Below, piece after piece: positions 9,053-17,762 of a DNA stretch of 64,000 nt. This stretch comes from Hahella sp018986435 (GTDB lineage: Bacteria > Pseudomonadota > Gammaproteobacteria > Pseudomonadales > Oleiphilaceae): positions 3,100,001 to 3,164,000 of the forward strand of contig NZ_CP192738.1 in NCBI RefSeq assembly GCF_050749805.1, given 5' to 3'. The translations under genes were made by a program, and so were the position numbers. Within the stretch, counting starts at the first letter, position 1. Each line of letters opens with the position of its first letter. The notes beneath the pieces were generated by a model. That model saw nothing but the letters and a program-made list of their open reading frames with translations. It was not told the DNA's origin and did no database searches.

Positions 9053-9726
9053 CCGGCAGCGGCCGTAAATGGTCGCCGTCGTGGTGGTGTGCGCAGTTGG
9101 CGCTGCGCATGGCGGGGGCGCATCCGGAGCGCATCAGCGTGCGCCATGCGCCCAGCGGCATTCCCCTGGACGCCCTGATTATTGGCGGCGGCGACGATAT
9201 CAGTCCGGAACACTACAACGGCGATATCAATGAGAAGGTCAAAATAGATCCAGACCGGGACGCTCTGGAAATCGCCTGGATTCACAAAGCCCTGGAGCAC
9301 AACATTCCGCTGCTGGGCATTTGTCGCGGAGCGCAACTGATTAACTGCGTGCTGGGCGGGGCGCTGCATCAGGACATTCGTCATATGCGCAAGCTCACCT
9401 ACAACCGGCCGGGATTGCTGCCCACCAAACAGGTGCAGCTGGAAAAGGACTCACGGGTATCCGCCATCTGCGGCGCCAGAAAACTGCGGGTCAACAGTTT
9501 GCATCATCAGGCGATCAAGGTGCCCGGTGCGGGCCTGAAAGTGGTGGGGCGCGATCTGGACTTTATCGTGCAGGCGGTGGAATGCGTCAGCGGACGCAAG
9601 ATTATCGGCGTGCAGTGGCACCCGGAATATCTGTTTTACCTGCCGTCGCAGTTCGCGTTGTTTCGCTGGCTATTGCAGGCGCAACCGCACCGGAAGCACG
9701 CTCACGCGTCTTCCGGCAGGGGCTGA
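9025..9726 (+). CDS. Class I glutamine-amidotransferase-like hydrolase (PuuD / peptidase C26 type)
   Basis: A 233-residue protein with the class I amidotransferase triad. The nucleophile Cys is in GICRGAQL (around residue 100), and the His and Glu are in QWHPEY (around residue 198). GGGDDISP near residue 55 resembles gamma-glutamyl-GABA hydrolases. No synthetase domain is fused. It overlaps the amidoligase gene, so the two probably act in one pathway, with the hydrolase removing or transferring the glutamyl amide. The 3' end overlaps the tail of the convergent cystine ATPase gene by 25 bases. Confidence 0.85.
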   Translation: MDTRLRVGVTGSGRKWSPSWWCAQLALRMAGAHPERISVRHAPSGIPLDALIIGGGDDISPEHYNGDINEKVKIDPDRDALEIAWIHKALEHNIPLLGICRGAQLINCVLGGALHQDIRHMRKLTYNRPGLLPTKQVQLEKDSRVSAICGARKLRVNSLHHQAIKVPGAGLKVVGRDLDFIVQAVECVSGRKIIGVQWHPEYLFYLPSQFALFRWLLQAQPHRKHAHASSGRG

Positions 9727-10478
9727 GCGGTGTTGTCGCCGAGGAATTTATTCAGGAACTGGCGGGTGCGCGCTTCCTTGGGATTGCTGAACAGCGTTTT
9801 GGCGTCGCCTTGCTCGACGATGACGCCGCCGTCGATGAATATGGCGCGATTGGCCACATCCCGGGCGAAACTCATCTCGTGAGTGACGATCACCATGGTG
9901 CGCTTTTCTTCCGCCAGACTGCGAATCGTCGCCAGCACTTCGCCCACCAGTTCGGGATCGAGGGCCGAAGTGGGCTCGTCGAACAGAATCACATCCGGCT
10001 CCATGGCCAGGGCGCGGGCGATGGCGACTCGTTGCTGCTGTCCGCCGGAAAGGCGTTTAGGATAGGAATCCTCTTTCCCGGTCAGACCGACGCGAGCCAA
10101 CAGACTGCGGCCTTTGGCGTCGGCCTGCTCGCGGGGTTCCTTTTTCACCACCACCGGGCCTTCCATTACGTTCTCCAGCGCCGTGCGATGAGGAAACAGA
10201 TTGAAGTTCTGGAAGACGAAGCCGACATGCTGCCGCAGCTTACGGATCAGACCTTGCTGCGGTCCCAGAGGACGGTTGGCGTCGATGTCGAAATCCCCGA
10301 CGCGGATATGGCCGCCGCTGGGCTCCTCCAGCAGGTTCATACAGCGCAGCAGCGTGGTTTTACCTGAGCCGCTGGGGCCGATGATAGCGACCACTTCACC
10401 GGGCTGAATCTCCAGGTCAATGCCTTTCAGTACGGCTTGTCCTTTGAATTGCTTGGTCAGATTGCGCAGGGTGATCAT
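9702..10478 (-). CDS. tcyN: Cystine ABC transporter ATP-binding subunit
   Basis: A 258-residue polar amino-acid ABC ATPase. Walker A is GPSGSGKTTLLRC (around residue 34), followed by the Q-loop VFQNFNLFPH, signature LSGGQQQR and Walker B VILFDEPTSALDPE, then the H-loop VTHEMSF. It is last in a three-gene operon whose permease strongly resembles E. coli YecS (TcyL), so it is assigned as TcyN (YecC). It powers uptake of cystine and related compounds from the periplasm. Five bases separate it from the permease gene. Confidence 0.92.
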   Translation of the reverse strand: MITLRNLTKQFKGQAVLKGIDLEIQPGEVVAIIGPSGSGKTTLLRCMNLLEEPSGGHIRVGDFDIDANRPLGPQQGLIRKLRQHVGFVFQNFNLFPHRTALENVMEGPVVVKKEPREQADAKGRSLLARVGLTGKEDSYPKRLSGGQQQRVAIARALAMEPDVILFDEPTSALDPELVGEVLATIRSLAEEKRTMVIVTHEMSFARDVANRAIFIDGGVIVEQGDAKTLFSNPKEARTRQFLNKFLGDNTAQPLPEDA

Positions 10479-10483
10479 ATCAA

Positions 10484-11152
10484 TCAGGCGTCCTTTTCAT
10501 GCAGGTTGACCCGGGCTTCCAGGCGATTCTGTAAATGCGCGAGAAGGCTGGCGAGCACCCAGTAAATCAGCGCCGCGGCCAAATACATGGTGAAAATTTC
10601 GAAGGTGCGGGCGGTAATCAGTTGCGCCTGACGGAACAGCTCGGGCACCTGAATGGTCGCCGCCAGGGCGGTGTCTTTCACCAGCGAGATGAAGCTGTTG
10701 CCCAGCGGGGGTAAGGCGGTGCGCGCGGCTTGCGGCAAAATGGTGCGGTACAAAGTCTGCGTGCGGGTCATGCCGATACTGGCGGCGGCTTCCCATTGTC
10801 CCCGGTCGATGGAGGCGATGGCGGCGCGCAGGATTTCCGCGGCATAGGCGGCCATATTGAGAGAGAAACCGATCAGCGCGGCGGTTAACGGCTCCAGACG
10901 GACGCCTAATTGCGGCAGCCCGTAGTAAATCATGAACAGTTGCACCAGCAACGGCGTGCCGCGAAAGAAAGAGATATAGACCCGGGCGGTCCAGTCCAGG
11001 GCGCGGAAACTGGACAGCCGCATCATCGCCAGCGTGAAGCCCAGTATCAGGCCGAAAAACATACCGCCGAGACTGAGCCCGACGGTGTATCCGGCGCCTT
11101 TCAGCAGGAATGGGGCGGAGTCCGCAATCAGCTTGAGACTGCTTTCGATCAT
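10484..11152 (-). CDS. tcyL: Cystine ABC transporter permease
   Basis: A 222-residue inner-membrane permease of the HisM/GlnP type. Long stretches match what I recall of E. coli TcyL (YecS): FLLKGAGYT near the start, FRGTPLLVQLFMIYYGLPQ, QWEAAASIGMT (the EAA loop that contacts the ATPase) and VPELFRQAQLIT. Five or so membrane helices are predicted. The start overlaps the end of the binding-protein gene by 4 bases, so the two are translationally coupled. Confidence 0.93.
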   Translation of the reverse strand: MIESSLKLIADSAPFLLKGAGYTVGLSLGGMFFGLILGFTLAMMRLSSFRALDWTARVYISFFRGTPLLVQLFMIYYGLPQLGVRLEPLTAALIGFSLNMAAYAAEILRAAIASIDRGQWEAAASIGMTRTQTLYRTILPQAARTALPPLGNSFISLVKDTALAATIQVPELFRQAQLITARTFEIFTMYLAAALIYWVLASLLAHLQNRLEARVNLHEKDA

Positions 11153-11949
11153 TGCGTTACGTCAGCCTTGAACCATTTCTCCGACAGTTTTTGCAGCGTG
11201 CCGTCTTCGCGCATTTTGGCGATGGCCTTATCAATAGCCGCCAGCAGTTCCGGGTTGCCTTTACGCAGGGTGACGCCAGCTTCCTGACGGGAGAAAGGCG
11301 AGCCAGCCAGGGTGAGCGCGTCGCCGGTTTTATTCAGCAGTTCGAACGCGGCGAAGCGGTCGATCAGAATGGCGTCGATGCGGCCGAAACGCAGATCCTG
11401 GTATTTGGTGGGATCGTCGTCGTAGGTTTTCACTTCCGCTTGCGGCGCGTTTTCACGCAACCAGGTTTCATAGTTGGTGCCCAGACCCACGCCCACTTTC
11501 ATGCCCGCCAGATCGGAAGGGCCGTTGATCTCGCTTTCCAGATCCTTGCGGGTCAGCGCCTGAATGCCGGACACCGTGTAAGGCGCGGAGAAGTCATATT
11601 TCTGTTTGCGCGCATCGGAAATGGTCACTTGGTTGATCACCACGTCCAGACGTTCGGATTCCAGCGCCGCGAGCAGGCCGTCCCACTTGGTGGTCTGATA
11701 CTCCGCCTTCACGCCCAGCTGATCCGCCAGCGCTTTGGCGAACTCCACTTCGAAGCCGGTGAGCTGGCCATTTTCATCCTGATAGTTAAACGGAGGGTAG
11801 GTGCCTTCCAGGCCAACCTGGATGGAGCCCCGTTTTTGGATGCTTTGCAGCAGGTCTTCTGCGGCAAAGCTGGGGGTGACTAACGCGGAGGCAAGGGCCA
11901 GACCCAGGCCGCCAAGTACAAGAGTGCGACGTAAGCGATTGAGTTTCAT
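11149..11949 (-). CDS. tcyJ: Cystine-binding periplasmic protein
   Basis: A 266-residue family 3 solute-binding protein that would capture cystine in the periplasm for TcyL/TcyN. The ATG at 11949 is preferred over an upstream in-frame start because GGGAGGC precedes it and a clean signal peptide follows (basic MKLNRLRRT, then a hydrophobic core, cleavage near SFAAE). GSIQVGLEGTYPPFNYQD and GFEVEFAKALADQLG are the diagnostic ligand-binding lobes of this family. It is first in the tcyJLN operon. The AT-rich upstream region probably carries the promoter. Confidence 0.92.
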   Translation of the reverse strand: MKLNRLRRTLVLGGLGLALASALVTPSFAAEDLLQSIQKRGSIQVGLEGTYPPFNYQDENGQLTGFEVEFAKALADQLGVKAEYQTTKWDGLLAALESERLDVVINQVTISDARKQKYDFSAPYTVSGIQALTRKDLESEINGPSDLAGMKVGVGLGTNYETWLRENAPQAEVKTYDDDPTKYQDLRFGRIDAILIDRFAAFELLNKTGDALTLAGSPFSRQEAGVTLRKGNPELLAAIDKAIAKMREDGTLQKLSEKWFKADVTQ

Positions 11950-12066
11950 AAAAGCCTCCCATGGCCTGTGATAAAGATCGGACAATTCTAGGTGTCTTCT
12001 TATATGCAATAAAATAATTAAAAATTATGTGCTAATTCGTTTTATGAATATTGTTTCTGCGCTTTC

Positions 12067-12079
12067 GTGACAATGTCAC
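12067..12079. promoter_or_regulatory. Candidate operator palindrome
   Basis: A perfect odd palindrome, GTGACA-A-TGTCAC, in the roughly 300-base gap between the divergent cystine operon and the secreted STN/HEAT protein gene. The surrounding bases are AT-rich. Symmetry suggests a dimeric regulator site, but no regulator gene is nearby and the factor is unknown. Confidence 0.3.
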
Positions 12080-12246
12080 ATTTTTGCGTCCAAAAAGTTA
12101 ACTGCCCCCTGATCCACCCCTTCGTAAACTGAACCCATCCTGATGACAGGCAACGACTCAAACCAGCGTCGTTGCAGCAAGGTTTCCAGCAGGCTGCGCC
12201 GCCAGTTCATCGCGGAGCCCATGGATCATAAATGCAGGAGGCAGCT

Positions 12247-13185
12247 ATGAAAACTATTCATTTTTCCATCGCCATCGTTTTAGGCGCGGCGATCAGCGTC
12301 GCCGCCATTAATTTATTGGGGGAGCGCGCGGAGCCTGTTAAACGGGGCGTTGAAGTCGCCTCCGCGGCGTCTGTCAAAGCGACTGCTTCTGAGCGCGACA
12401 CGTCCGTCTATGTCCCGGAAGAAATCCCGACGCAAGAGAGCGCAACCAAACCTGCGGATGGGACTATCGACGTCGCCGCCAACGGATTGGTGTCAGTCAA
12501 TGTAAACGCTTATCCCTTATCGTTACTGACTAACAAATTGGAATCGCTGACCGGGGTGCGTTTTTATCTGGATGACCGTCTGCGGGATAACAAGCTGTCC
12601 TTGTTGGTGGTCAACGCACCCATTCCCGACGCTATGAAGCGCCTCTCTCAAACCTATAACCATGCGGATCTTTACCACGGCGAATCTCTGGCGGCGATCA
12701 GTCTGTATCCGAAAGAGCAGATTGAGCTGACGGAGTCTCTGTTGTTTCTCAACGCCAGTCTCTATGCGTCCGCGCCAGCAGAGGCAGTGGATGACAATCC
12801 GGTGACTCAGTATCGGACCAGCCTGTTGAGCGCAACGTCTGAACAGGTGAGCGAGCTATTTGATCAGGGCCTGCAATCCAGCGATGCGGATACCCGAGCG
12901 ATGGCGCTGAGCGCCTATGCGGAGCGGGGCGAAGCGGCGCCGTTCGAGCAACTTAGCCGGCTGGCGCGGCAGGACCCATCGCCACTGGTGCGCGCCATCG
13001 CCTTCAACCAATTGATGGGGCAGGAAGAGATTGACGTCTCCCTCAGGCGGGATCTGGCACTGGCGATGCAAAGCGACAGCGATCCTTTCGTCAAAGAGCA
13101 GGCGACCGCCATCCTCGCCTCCCTTAATTCAACCCGCAGCGTGGCGGCTTTGACCGACAACGAGCAACAGGCGCAGACGCCTTAA
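12247..13185 (+). CDS. Exported STN-like / HEAT-repeat protein
   Basis: A 312-residue protein. ATG at 12247 has AGGAGGC in front and opens a signal or anchor sequence (HFSIAIVLGAAISVAAI). Residues about 80-165 resemble the short secretin/TonB N-terminal (STN) fold, with VNVNAYPLSLLTNKLESLTG and a following VVNAPIPDAMKRLSQ. The C-terminal 110 residues are HEAT-like helical repeats (AMALSAYAERGEA, VRAIAFNQLMGQ, VKEQATAILASL). STN domains usually bind partners at the cell envelope and HEAT repeats form protein-binding surfaces, so a periplasmic scaffold role is inferred. No secretin or TonB receptor gene adjoins it. Confidence 0.75.
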   Translation: MKTIHFSIAIVLGAAISVAAINLLGERAEPVKRGVEVASAASVKATASERDTSVYVPEEIPTQESATKPADGTIDVAANGLVSVNVNAYPLSLLTNKLESLTGVRFYLDDRLRDNKLSLLVVNAPIPDAMKRLSQTYNHADLYHGESLAAISLYPKEQIELTESLLFLNASLYASAPAEAVDDNPVTQYRTSLLSATSEQVSELFDQGLQSSDADTRAMALSAYAERGEAAPFEQLSRLARQDPSPLVRAIAFNQLMGQEEIDVSLRRDLALAMQSDSDPFVKEQATAILASLNSTRSVAALTDNEQQAQTP

Positions 13186-13320
13186 CCGTTAACTGACCTC
13201 AAATTTCCAGCGCATTTATCCGGAATTCACAGAGCACACATTCCCTCGTCGTCGCAGTTGCGGTTTAGACGACGAGTGGGCGGTGCGCGCCTCAATACGA
13301 GCAAACAAGAGGGCATTACA

Positions 13321-13827
13321 ATGAAAACCAAACAAAGACTCATCTCCTTGACCGCTGGCGCGCTGCTAGGCGCAGCCTCCGCTTTCAGCTTCGCGGATGT
13401 GGAATCCAGCGTGTATTACCTCAATCCGGTAATCTATTCAGACGGCGCGGCGCACGCGCTGCCAATCACGTCCAGCGGCGGCACCATCGCCTATGTCTAC
13501 GCCAGCAACGTGGATACCCGGGCGGTGTTCTTCAACGCGGAATGCGCCGTGCAGTCTGCTGACAATTTCACCTGGTTCGATATCAATCTGGAGGTGACTT
13601 ATCCCAACGGAACCGTCTCCATCATTGCGCCATCCAACAGCGACAATGCATTCTGCACCGGCCACGGCGATAACATTCTGGGGACCTGGAGCAGCAATGA
13701 AACCCATGGGACCTTCTATGCCTCGCAAACCGGCTGGTATCGCATTCGCGTGATCGGCCAGTTGATGGGCTACACCAACGGCGAACGGGTGCGCATGGAT
13801 GACATGTCCCTGATCGTGATGGATTAA
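13321..13827 (+). CDS. Secreted hypothetical protein
   Basis: A 168-residue protein with a clear signal peptide (MKTKQRLISLTAGALLGAASAFSFA, cleavage near residue 25). The mature part is beta-rich with two Cys that could form a disulfide (about residues 76 and 111). ATG 13321 is favoured over the earlier in-frame start because the signal peptide begins there and AAGAGGG precedes it. No family recognised. A good hairpin terminator follows 42 bases downstream. Confidence 0.7.
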   Translation: MKTKQRLISLTAGALLGAASAFSFADVESSVYYLNPVIYSDGAAHALPITSSGGTIAYVYASNVDTRAVFFNAECAVQSADNFTWFDINLEVTYPNGTVSIIAPSNSDNAFCTGHGDNILGTWSSNETHGTFYASQTGWYRIRVIGQLMGYTNGERVRMDDMSLIVMD

Positions 13828-13868
13828 AGGTAGATTAAGAGAGCGCCAACGCGTATCTCAATCATATG

Positions 13869-13895
13869 GAGGCCGGCGTCAGTCGGCCTCTTTTT
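13869..13895 (+). terminator. Rho-independent terminator after the secreted protein gene
   Basis: A stem of GAGGCCG and CGGCCTC with an 8-base loop, followed by TTTTT. It overlaps the last codons of the convergent LtrA-type gene. Confidence 0.8.
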
Positions 13896-15051
13896 GTTGT
13901 GTTTGCAGCTGACGCGCATTGAGACGGCCGCAAATGACGCCTTCGAAGACCACCAGCGCCATCAGTCCCAAGGCGGTGGAGAGCGCCGCCAATTCCCGGT
14001 TTGGGTGCAGCATCGGCAGTGACAACAAGGCGACGGCGAGCAGACTGCGGGCGACGCGCACCGGACGATTGACTGCGCCTTGTAATTGCGCTTGCGCGAT
14101 GGAGATCGCGGCGAGAAATACCGCGAGGCCGCCGCAATACGCCCACAGACCGCCTGTGACGCCATGCTCTCCCTGTTCTCCCACCATGACTCCCACGCCG
14201 GCGGCGACAAAAGTCAGCGCTCCTAGAATGGGCAGGTGAGAGTAGGCATAGGCGACGATAGGCAGGGCTTTGCGCGGCAAGTGTTTCCCGTCGATTTGTT
14301 CGAAATAGAGCCACCACAACGATACGGCGGCGATGAAACAGCACACCAGGGTCATCACCAGTGAGCCGCTCCACTCGACTTCCAGCGCTCCCAATGTCAC
14401 GGAGACGATTAGCTCGCCCAGTACAATAATGGTGAACAGCCCCAGACGCTCCGGCACATGCTCCGGGTCGGTGGGAATATGTTCGTGTAAATGCGTGGTG
14501 AGCCAGGGCTGGGCGAGGTCGAGCAGCACGGCCGCCGCCCAGAGCCCCAGAGCGACGGGCAGGGGAACGAAGGCGGAAATGATCCAGAGACACACGCTGA
14601 ACGCGTATACGCCGCCATAGCGAGCAGCGAGGGGTTTGGCGACGGGGACGAAACGCCACACCAACGCATACAGCATCACCAGAATGCTCCTGAGCGCAGC
14701 GAACGCCAGGGCGAAAATGCTGTGGTGACCTTCCGCCACATGAGGCGCTTGCGCCGCCAGCACCAGCATCGCCAGCATTTGCCCGAAGGCGGCGATGCGA
14801 AAGGCGGGGTCGTTGTTGTCGAAGCGGTCCGCGTAAAAGCTGAAGCCCTGCCAGCCCAGGAAGATCACGCAGAACAATCCGGCGGCGGCCAGCGCGGCGG
14901 CGATGGAAGGGTGATGAATGTACACATGGGCGATCTGGGCGATGGACACCACGATCACCAAATCGTAAAACAGCTCCAGCCAGGAGGCGTGGCGGCCGCC
15001 ATCCGGGGTTTCCAGAGTGCGTAAACTGGGACGACCAATGGGTTTGCTCAC
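13879..15051 (-). CDS. LtrA-family (low temperature requirement) membrane protein
   Basis: A 390-residue integral membrane protein with about ten hydrophobic segments. SWLELFYDLVIVV near the N terminus and ERLGLFTIIVLGE around residue 220 are hallmark LtrA motifs. GTG at 15051 is chosen as the start because AGAGGGG lies 6 bases upstream; a TTG at 15066 is the alternative. The family is widespread but its biochemical role is not established. Three 21-base tandem repeats lie just upstream and may contain the promoter or an operator. Confidence 0.85.
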   Translation of the reverse strand: MSKPIGRPSLRTLETPDGGRHASWLELFYDLVIVVSIAQIAHVYIHHPSIAAALAAAGLFCVIFLGWQGFSFYADRFDNNDPAFRIAAFGQMLAMLVLAAQAPHVAEGHHSIFALAFAALRSILVMLYALVWRFVPVAKPLAARYGGVYAFSVCLWIISAFVPLPVALGLWAAAVLLDLAQPWLTTHLHEHIPTDPEHVPERLGLFTIIVLGELIVSVTLGALEVEWSGSLVMTLVCCFIAAVSLWWLYFEQIDGKHLPRKALPIVAYAYSHLPILGALTFVAAGVGVMVGEQGEHGVTGGLWAYCGGLAVFLAAISIAQAQLQGAVNRPVRVARSLLAVALLSLPMLHPNRELAALSTALGLMALVVFEGVICGRLNARQLQTQQKEAD

Positions 15052-15085
15052 AATGACCCCTCTCAAAAAATCGTGACGGAATGAT

Positions 15086-15148
15086 AGAAATACATGACGG
15101 CTTAATAAAACTGCATGATGACTTGATAAAACTACATGGTGGCTTGAT
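15086..15148. repeat. Three tandem 21-base repeats upstream of the LtrA-type gene
   Basis: Imperfect units of 21 bases at 15086-15106, 15107-15127 and 15128-15148, each with a CATG core and ending CTTGAT or CTTAAT. They lie 35-97 bases upstream of the GTG start on the opposite strand, where regulator sites would be expected. Direct spacing of two helical turns would put bound proteins on one DNA face. Confidence 0.7.
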
Positions 15149-15457
15149 AAATATAGTTAGCGAAGCCAATACGGCAACGCCCTGATGGCCCGAGTCGCAA
15201 GCCGTTGGCGCAGGTTGCGAATCCCTGCAGACATAACAGACTGAGAATAACCTTTGATGACAGCGGCGTTCTGAATCTGGCGGCCGCGCCTTCGCGTTTA
15301 TCACCGATCAGCCTTGGCATTCACGGCCGCAACCGGCGACGTAAAGGGGAAAATCTGGAATTTAGTGCTATATCTTATAGTTAGTCGCGATGCGGCTTTC
15401 GCATCCTGAATCGACCCAAAATATCCAGTAACCGAGGCGCATATTCGGGGAGACGTC

Positions 15458-17446
15458 ATGTCCATACGTTACAGATACACCTTGTTTTTAATCGTGTTTC
15501 TGGCCATCGTCGGCGTATTTACGGCGTTAGGAATACAGCAGTGGGTAGCGCCCACCCTGGTTCAGGGAGAACAGAGAAACATCAACAGCGTGCTGCATGC
15601 GCTGGTGCACGAGATTCTGTCGGAGCTGGCCGAGGTGCAGGCGCAACAGCGGGTGATCACCCAGACTGTGCCTTTGCTGGAGAGCGATCAGATCGACAAG
15701 CAACTGGGCGCAATGATCGATCAATACGGCAAGAAGCAGGTGTTCGGCGGCGGCGTCTGGCCTCTGCCGCGCAAGCGGGACAGCAATGTCGTCAAGAACA
15801 GCACCTTTATTCATCGCGACGGCAGCGGCAAGCTGGTCACCAACACCTACTGGAATTCCGCGGAGTCGCAGAATTATTACGAGCAGAGCTGGTACAAAGA
15901 CGGTTTGAACGCCCCGGCCGGGCAGTGCGCCTGGGCGCCGGCCTATCGGGATTCCGCCAGCCCGGAGGCGCGCACCAATTGCTCCATGGGCATTCGCATG
16001 AACGGCGAAGCTTATGGCGTTTCCACTATCGATGTGACCCTGGGGTTCTTTAATGGCCTGGCGGCGGAGAAGGAAAAGGAGCTGAACGGCCAACTGCTGA
16101 TCTTTGAACGCGACGGCAAGATTCTCAACAACAGCAGCGGACTGCAGGGCGATGCGATTCTGAAGAACGTCAGCGAGCTGGCGTCACAGTCTCCTTTTCT
16201 GGCGGAGGTTAAAGATTATCTGGGCTCCGCGTCCAATCAAGAAACCTACTCCAGCGAGTATGAAAACGCCAAAGACGGCGAGGACTATTCCTTTTTCGTT
16301 CGCGATGTCCCCGGCACGCCCTGGTTGCTGGCGGTCAGTATTAAAACGTCTTTGCTGAGCGCGGCGACGGACTCGGTAATGTCCACCTTGGCGGCGATCC
16401 AGATTCCCATTGCGCTGGCGATCGTTTTCTTCGGCTTCCTGGCCTTCACGCAGTTGAGCAAACGTCTGGGCGTGCTGCGCGCTAATATCGATATTCTCAG
16501 CACCGGCGAAGCGGATCTGACCAAGCGTATTCAAATCAGCAGCCACGACGAAGTGGGCAATGTCGCGGAGTCGGTGAATAAATTCATTAAGTATCTGGCG
16601 GCCATGATCGGTGAGTTGTCGGTTTCCAGTAAACAGATCTCCGGCATTGTGTCGGAGGTGGAGAAGCAGAGCAGAGAAAACTATCGCATGATGAACAAGC
16701 ATGCGGGAGAAACTGAGCAGGTGGTCACCGCCGTCACAGAGATGGCCGCTACCGCGGAATCCGTCGCCAAGAACGCCACGGAAACCTCTACGTTCACAGA
16801 AGAAGCCAGCCGCTCTGCGCAGAAATCCAAAGAGACGGTTTCCCGGGCGCGGGTGAGCGTGGTGGATCTCAGTCGTCGGGTGTCGGAGGCGGTGGAGAAC
16901 GTCAACACCATGCGTCAGGAAGCGCAGTTGATCAGCAATGTCATCAATGTGATTCGCGGCATCGCCGAACAGACCAACCTGTTGGCCCTCAACGCGGCCA
17001 TCGAAGCCGCCAGAGCAGGGGACCAGGGCCGGGGCTTCGCCGTGGTGGCGGACGAGGTGCGCGCGCTGGCCGCCCGCACCCAGAACAGCACGGAAGAAAT
17101 CGACGGCATGTTGAATCGTCTGGAGAGCGGCGTGTCCGTCGTGGTGAACGCCATGTCCGGCATGAAGGACAGCAGTGAAGTGGTGGTGAAGGACAACGAA
17201 GAACTCACCCAGGGGCTAGATAAAGTGCTCAGCTCTTTTGATGAGATCAACGACCTCAACACCCATATCGCCACCGCCGCCGAGGAGCAGAGCCAGGTCA
17301 GCGACAAGATCAGCGAGAACATGTCGGAAATCTCCATGATCATCAGCGAGCTGACCAAGCTGGCGCAGGATTCCGAGGCGTCCATGAATCAACTGTCCAG
17401 CGCCAACGAAGGGCTGAACGGTCTGGTGTCGCGCTTCAAGTTATAA
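15458..17446 (+). CDS. Methyl-accepting chemotaxis protein with periplasmic Cache-type sensor
   Basis: A 662-residue transmembrane chemoreceptor. The first membrane helix is at residues 7-27. A periplasmic double-Cache-like sensor follows (about 35-300, with the FGGGVWPLP, NTYWNSAESQNYYEQSWY and GVSTIDVTL motifs). The second helix is at about 310-332, then HAMP and the long methyl-accepting coiled coil. The hairpin tip reads IAEQTNLLALNAAIEAARAG. Cache receptors usually bind small metabolites such as amino acids or organic acids. It stands alone, about 30 kb from the chemosensory operon. GGGGAG precedes the ATG. Confidence 0.93.
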   Translation: MSIRYRYTLFLIVFLAIVGVFTALGIQQWVAPTLVQGEQRNINSVLHALVHEILSELAEVQAQQRVITQTVPLLESDQIDKQLGAMIDQYGKKQVFGGGVWPLPRKRDSNVVKNSTFIHRDGSGKLVTNTYWNSAESQNYYEQSWYKDGLNAPAGQCAWAPAYRDSASPEARTNCSMGIRMNGEAYGVSTIDVTLGFFNGLAAEKEKELNGQLLIFERDGKILNNSSGLQGDAILKNVSELASQSPFLAEVKDYLGSASNQETYSSEYENAKDGEDYSFFVRDVPGTPWLLAVSIKTSLLSAATDSVMSTLAAIQIPIALAIVFFGFLAFTQLSKRLGVLRANIDILSTGEADLTKRIQISSHDEVGNVAESVNKFIKYLAAMIGELSVSSKQISGIVSEVEKQSRENYRMMNKHAGETEQVVTAVTEMAATAESVAKNATETSTFTEEASRSAQKSKETVSRARVSVVDLSRRVSEAVENVNTMRQEAQLISNVINVIRGIAEQTNLLALNAAIEAARAGDQGRGFAVVADEVRALAARTQNSTEEIDGMLNRLESGVSVVVNAMSGMKDSSEVVVKDNEELTQGLDKVLSSFDEINDLNTHIATAAEEQSQVSDKISENMSEISMIISELTKLAQDSEASMNQLSSANEGLNGLVSRFKL

Positions 17447-17472
17447 CGCAGCCCTTCTTTCGCACCCCAGTC

Positions 17473-17497
17473 GCCGCCGGAAAGCGCCTCCGGCGGC
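17473..17497 (+). terminator. GC-rich hairpin after the chemoreceptor gene
   Basis: A perfect 9-base stem, GCCGCCGGA with TCCGGCGGC, and a 7-base loop, 27 bases after the stop. It lacks a strong T-tract, so it may be a weak terminator or an mRNA 3'-end stabiliser. Confidence 0.5.
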
Positions 17498-17632
17498 TTG
17501 ACGTCTGCAGGAAAAATAGGCTAACTTCTCCCGCCTGACGCAAAGCGTCTGTTTTCAATCAGAATTTTTTATTTCATCCCAGCTAAAAAAACAGCGGGAT
17601 GGAATTGCCTATCAGCCTTTCAAGAGGTGTAT

Positions 17633-17659
17633 ATGTTGGAGATAGCAGTAATCCGATAA
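17633..17659 (+). CDS. Upstream ORF (8 codons) in the topAI leader
   Basis: An 8-residue reading frame, MLEIAVIR, ending in TAA. AGAGG lies 5 bases before its ATG, a near-ideal ribosome binding site. Its codons overlap the 5' strand of the 11-bp stem (17643-17653) that closes the leader structure just before the topAI ribosome binding site. A ribosome stalled here would therefore open the structure. This is the arrangement known for ToiL upstream of E. coli topAI, an antibiotic-responsive leader peptide. The peptide itself was not matched to ToiL. Confidence 0.55.
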   Translation: MLEIAVIR

Positions 17660-17762
17660 CCCAACCCCTGTTTCCTCAGGAGTTTCGGTTATCGATACGC
17701 GCATTTTCGTGGCGAGCATGAACGCATGCTTGCCGTGTCGCATATTTGATTACTGCTACAGG
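17643..17762 (+). promoter_or_regulatory. Structured leader RNA controlling topAI
   Basis: A closing stem of 11 perfect pairs, TAGCAGTAATC (17643-17653) with GATTACTGCTA (17748-17758), encloses two hairpins. The first is CGATAACC (17654-17661) with GGTTATCG (17687-17694), which contains a nested CCTG/CAGG stem. The second is GGCGAGCATG (17711-17720) with CATGCTTGCC (17725-17734), including one G-U pair. The topAI Shine-Dalgarno (AGG at 17760-17762) begins two bases after the closing stem, so the fold should mask it. Together with the 8-codon ORF this looks like a translation attenuator. Confidence 0.65.

Noticed and set aside
9582..10367. 261-codon open frame on the plus strand
   Set aside because: Antisense to tcyN, whose Walker and signature motifs are convincing.
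15086..15148. Possible CRISPR array
   Set aside because: The 21-base units are directly adjacent with no spacers, so this is a tandem repeat and not a CRISPR.
13862..15304. 480-codon open frame on the minus strand
   Set aside because: Same strand as the LtrA-type gene but a different frame; the product is Arg-rich and motif-free, whereas the overlapping frame gives clear LtrA motifs.
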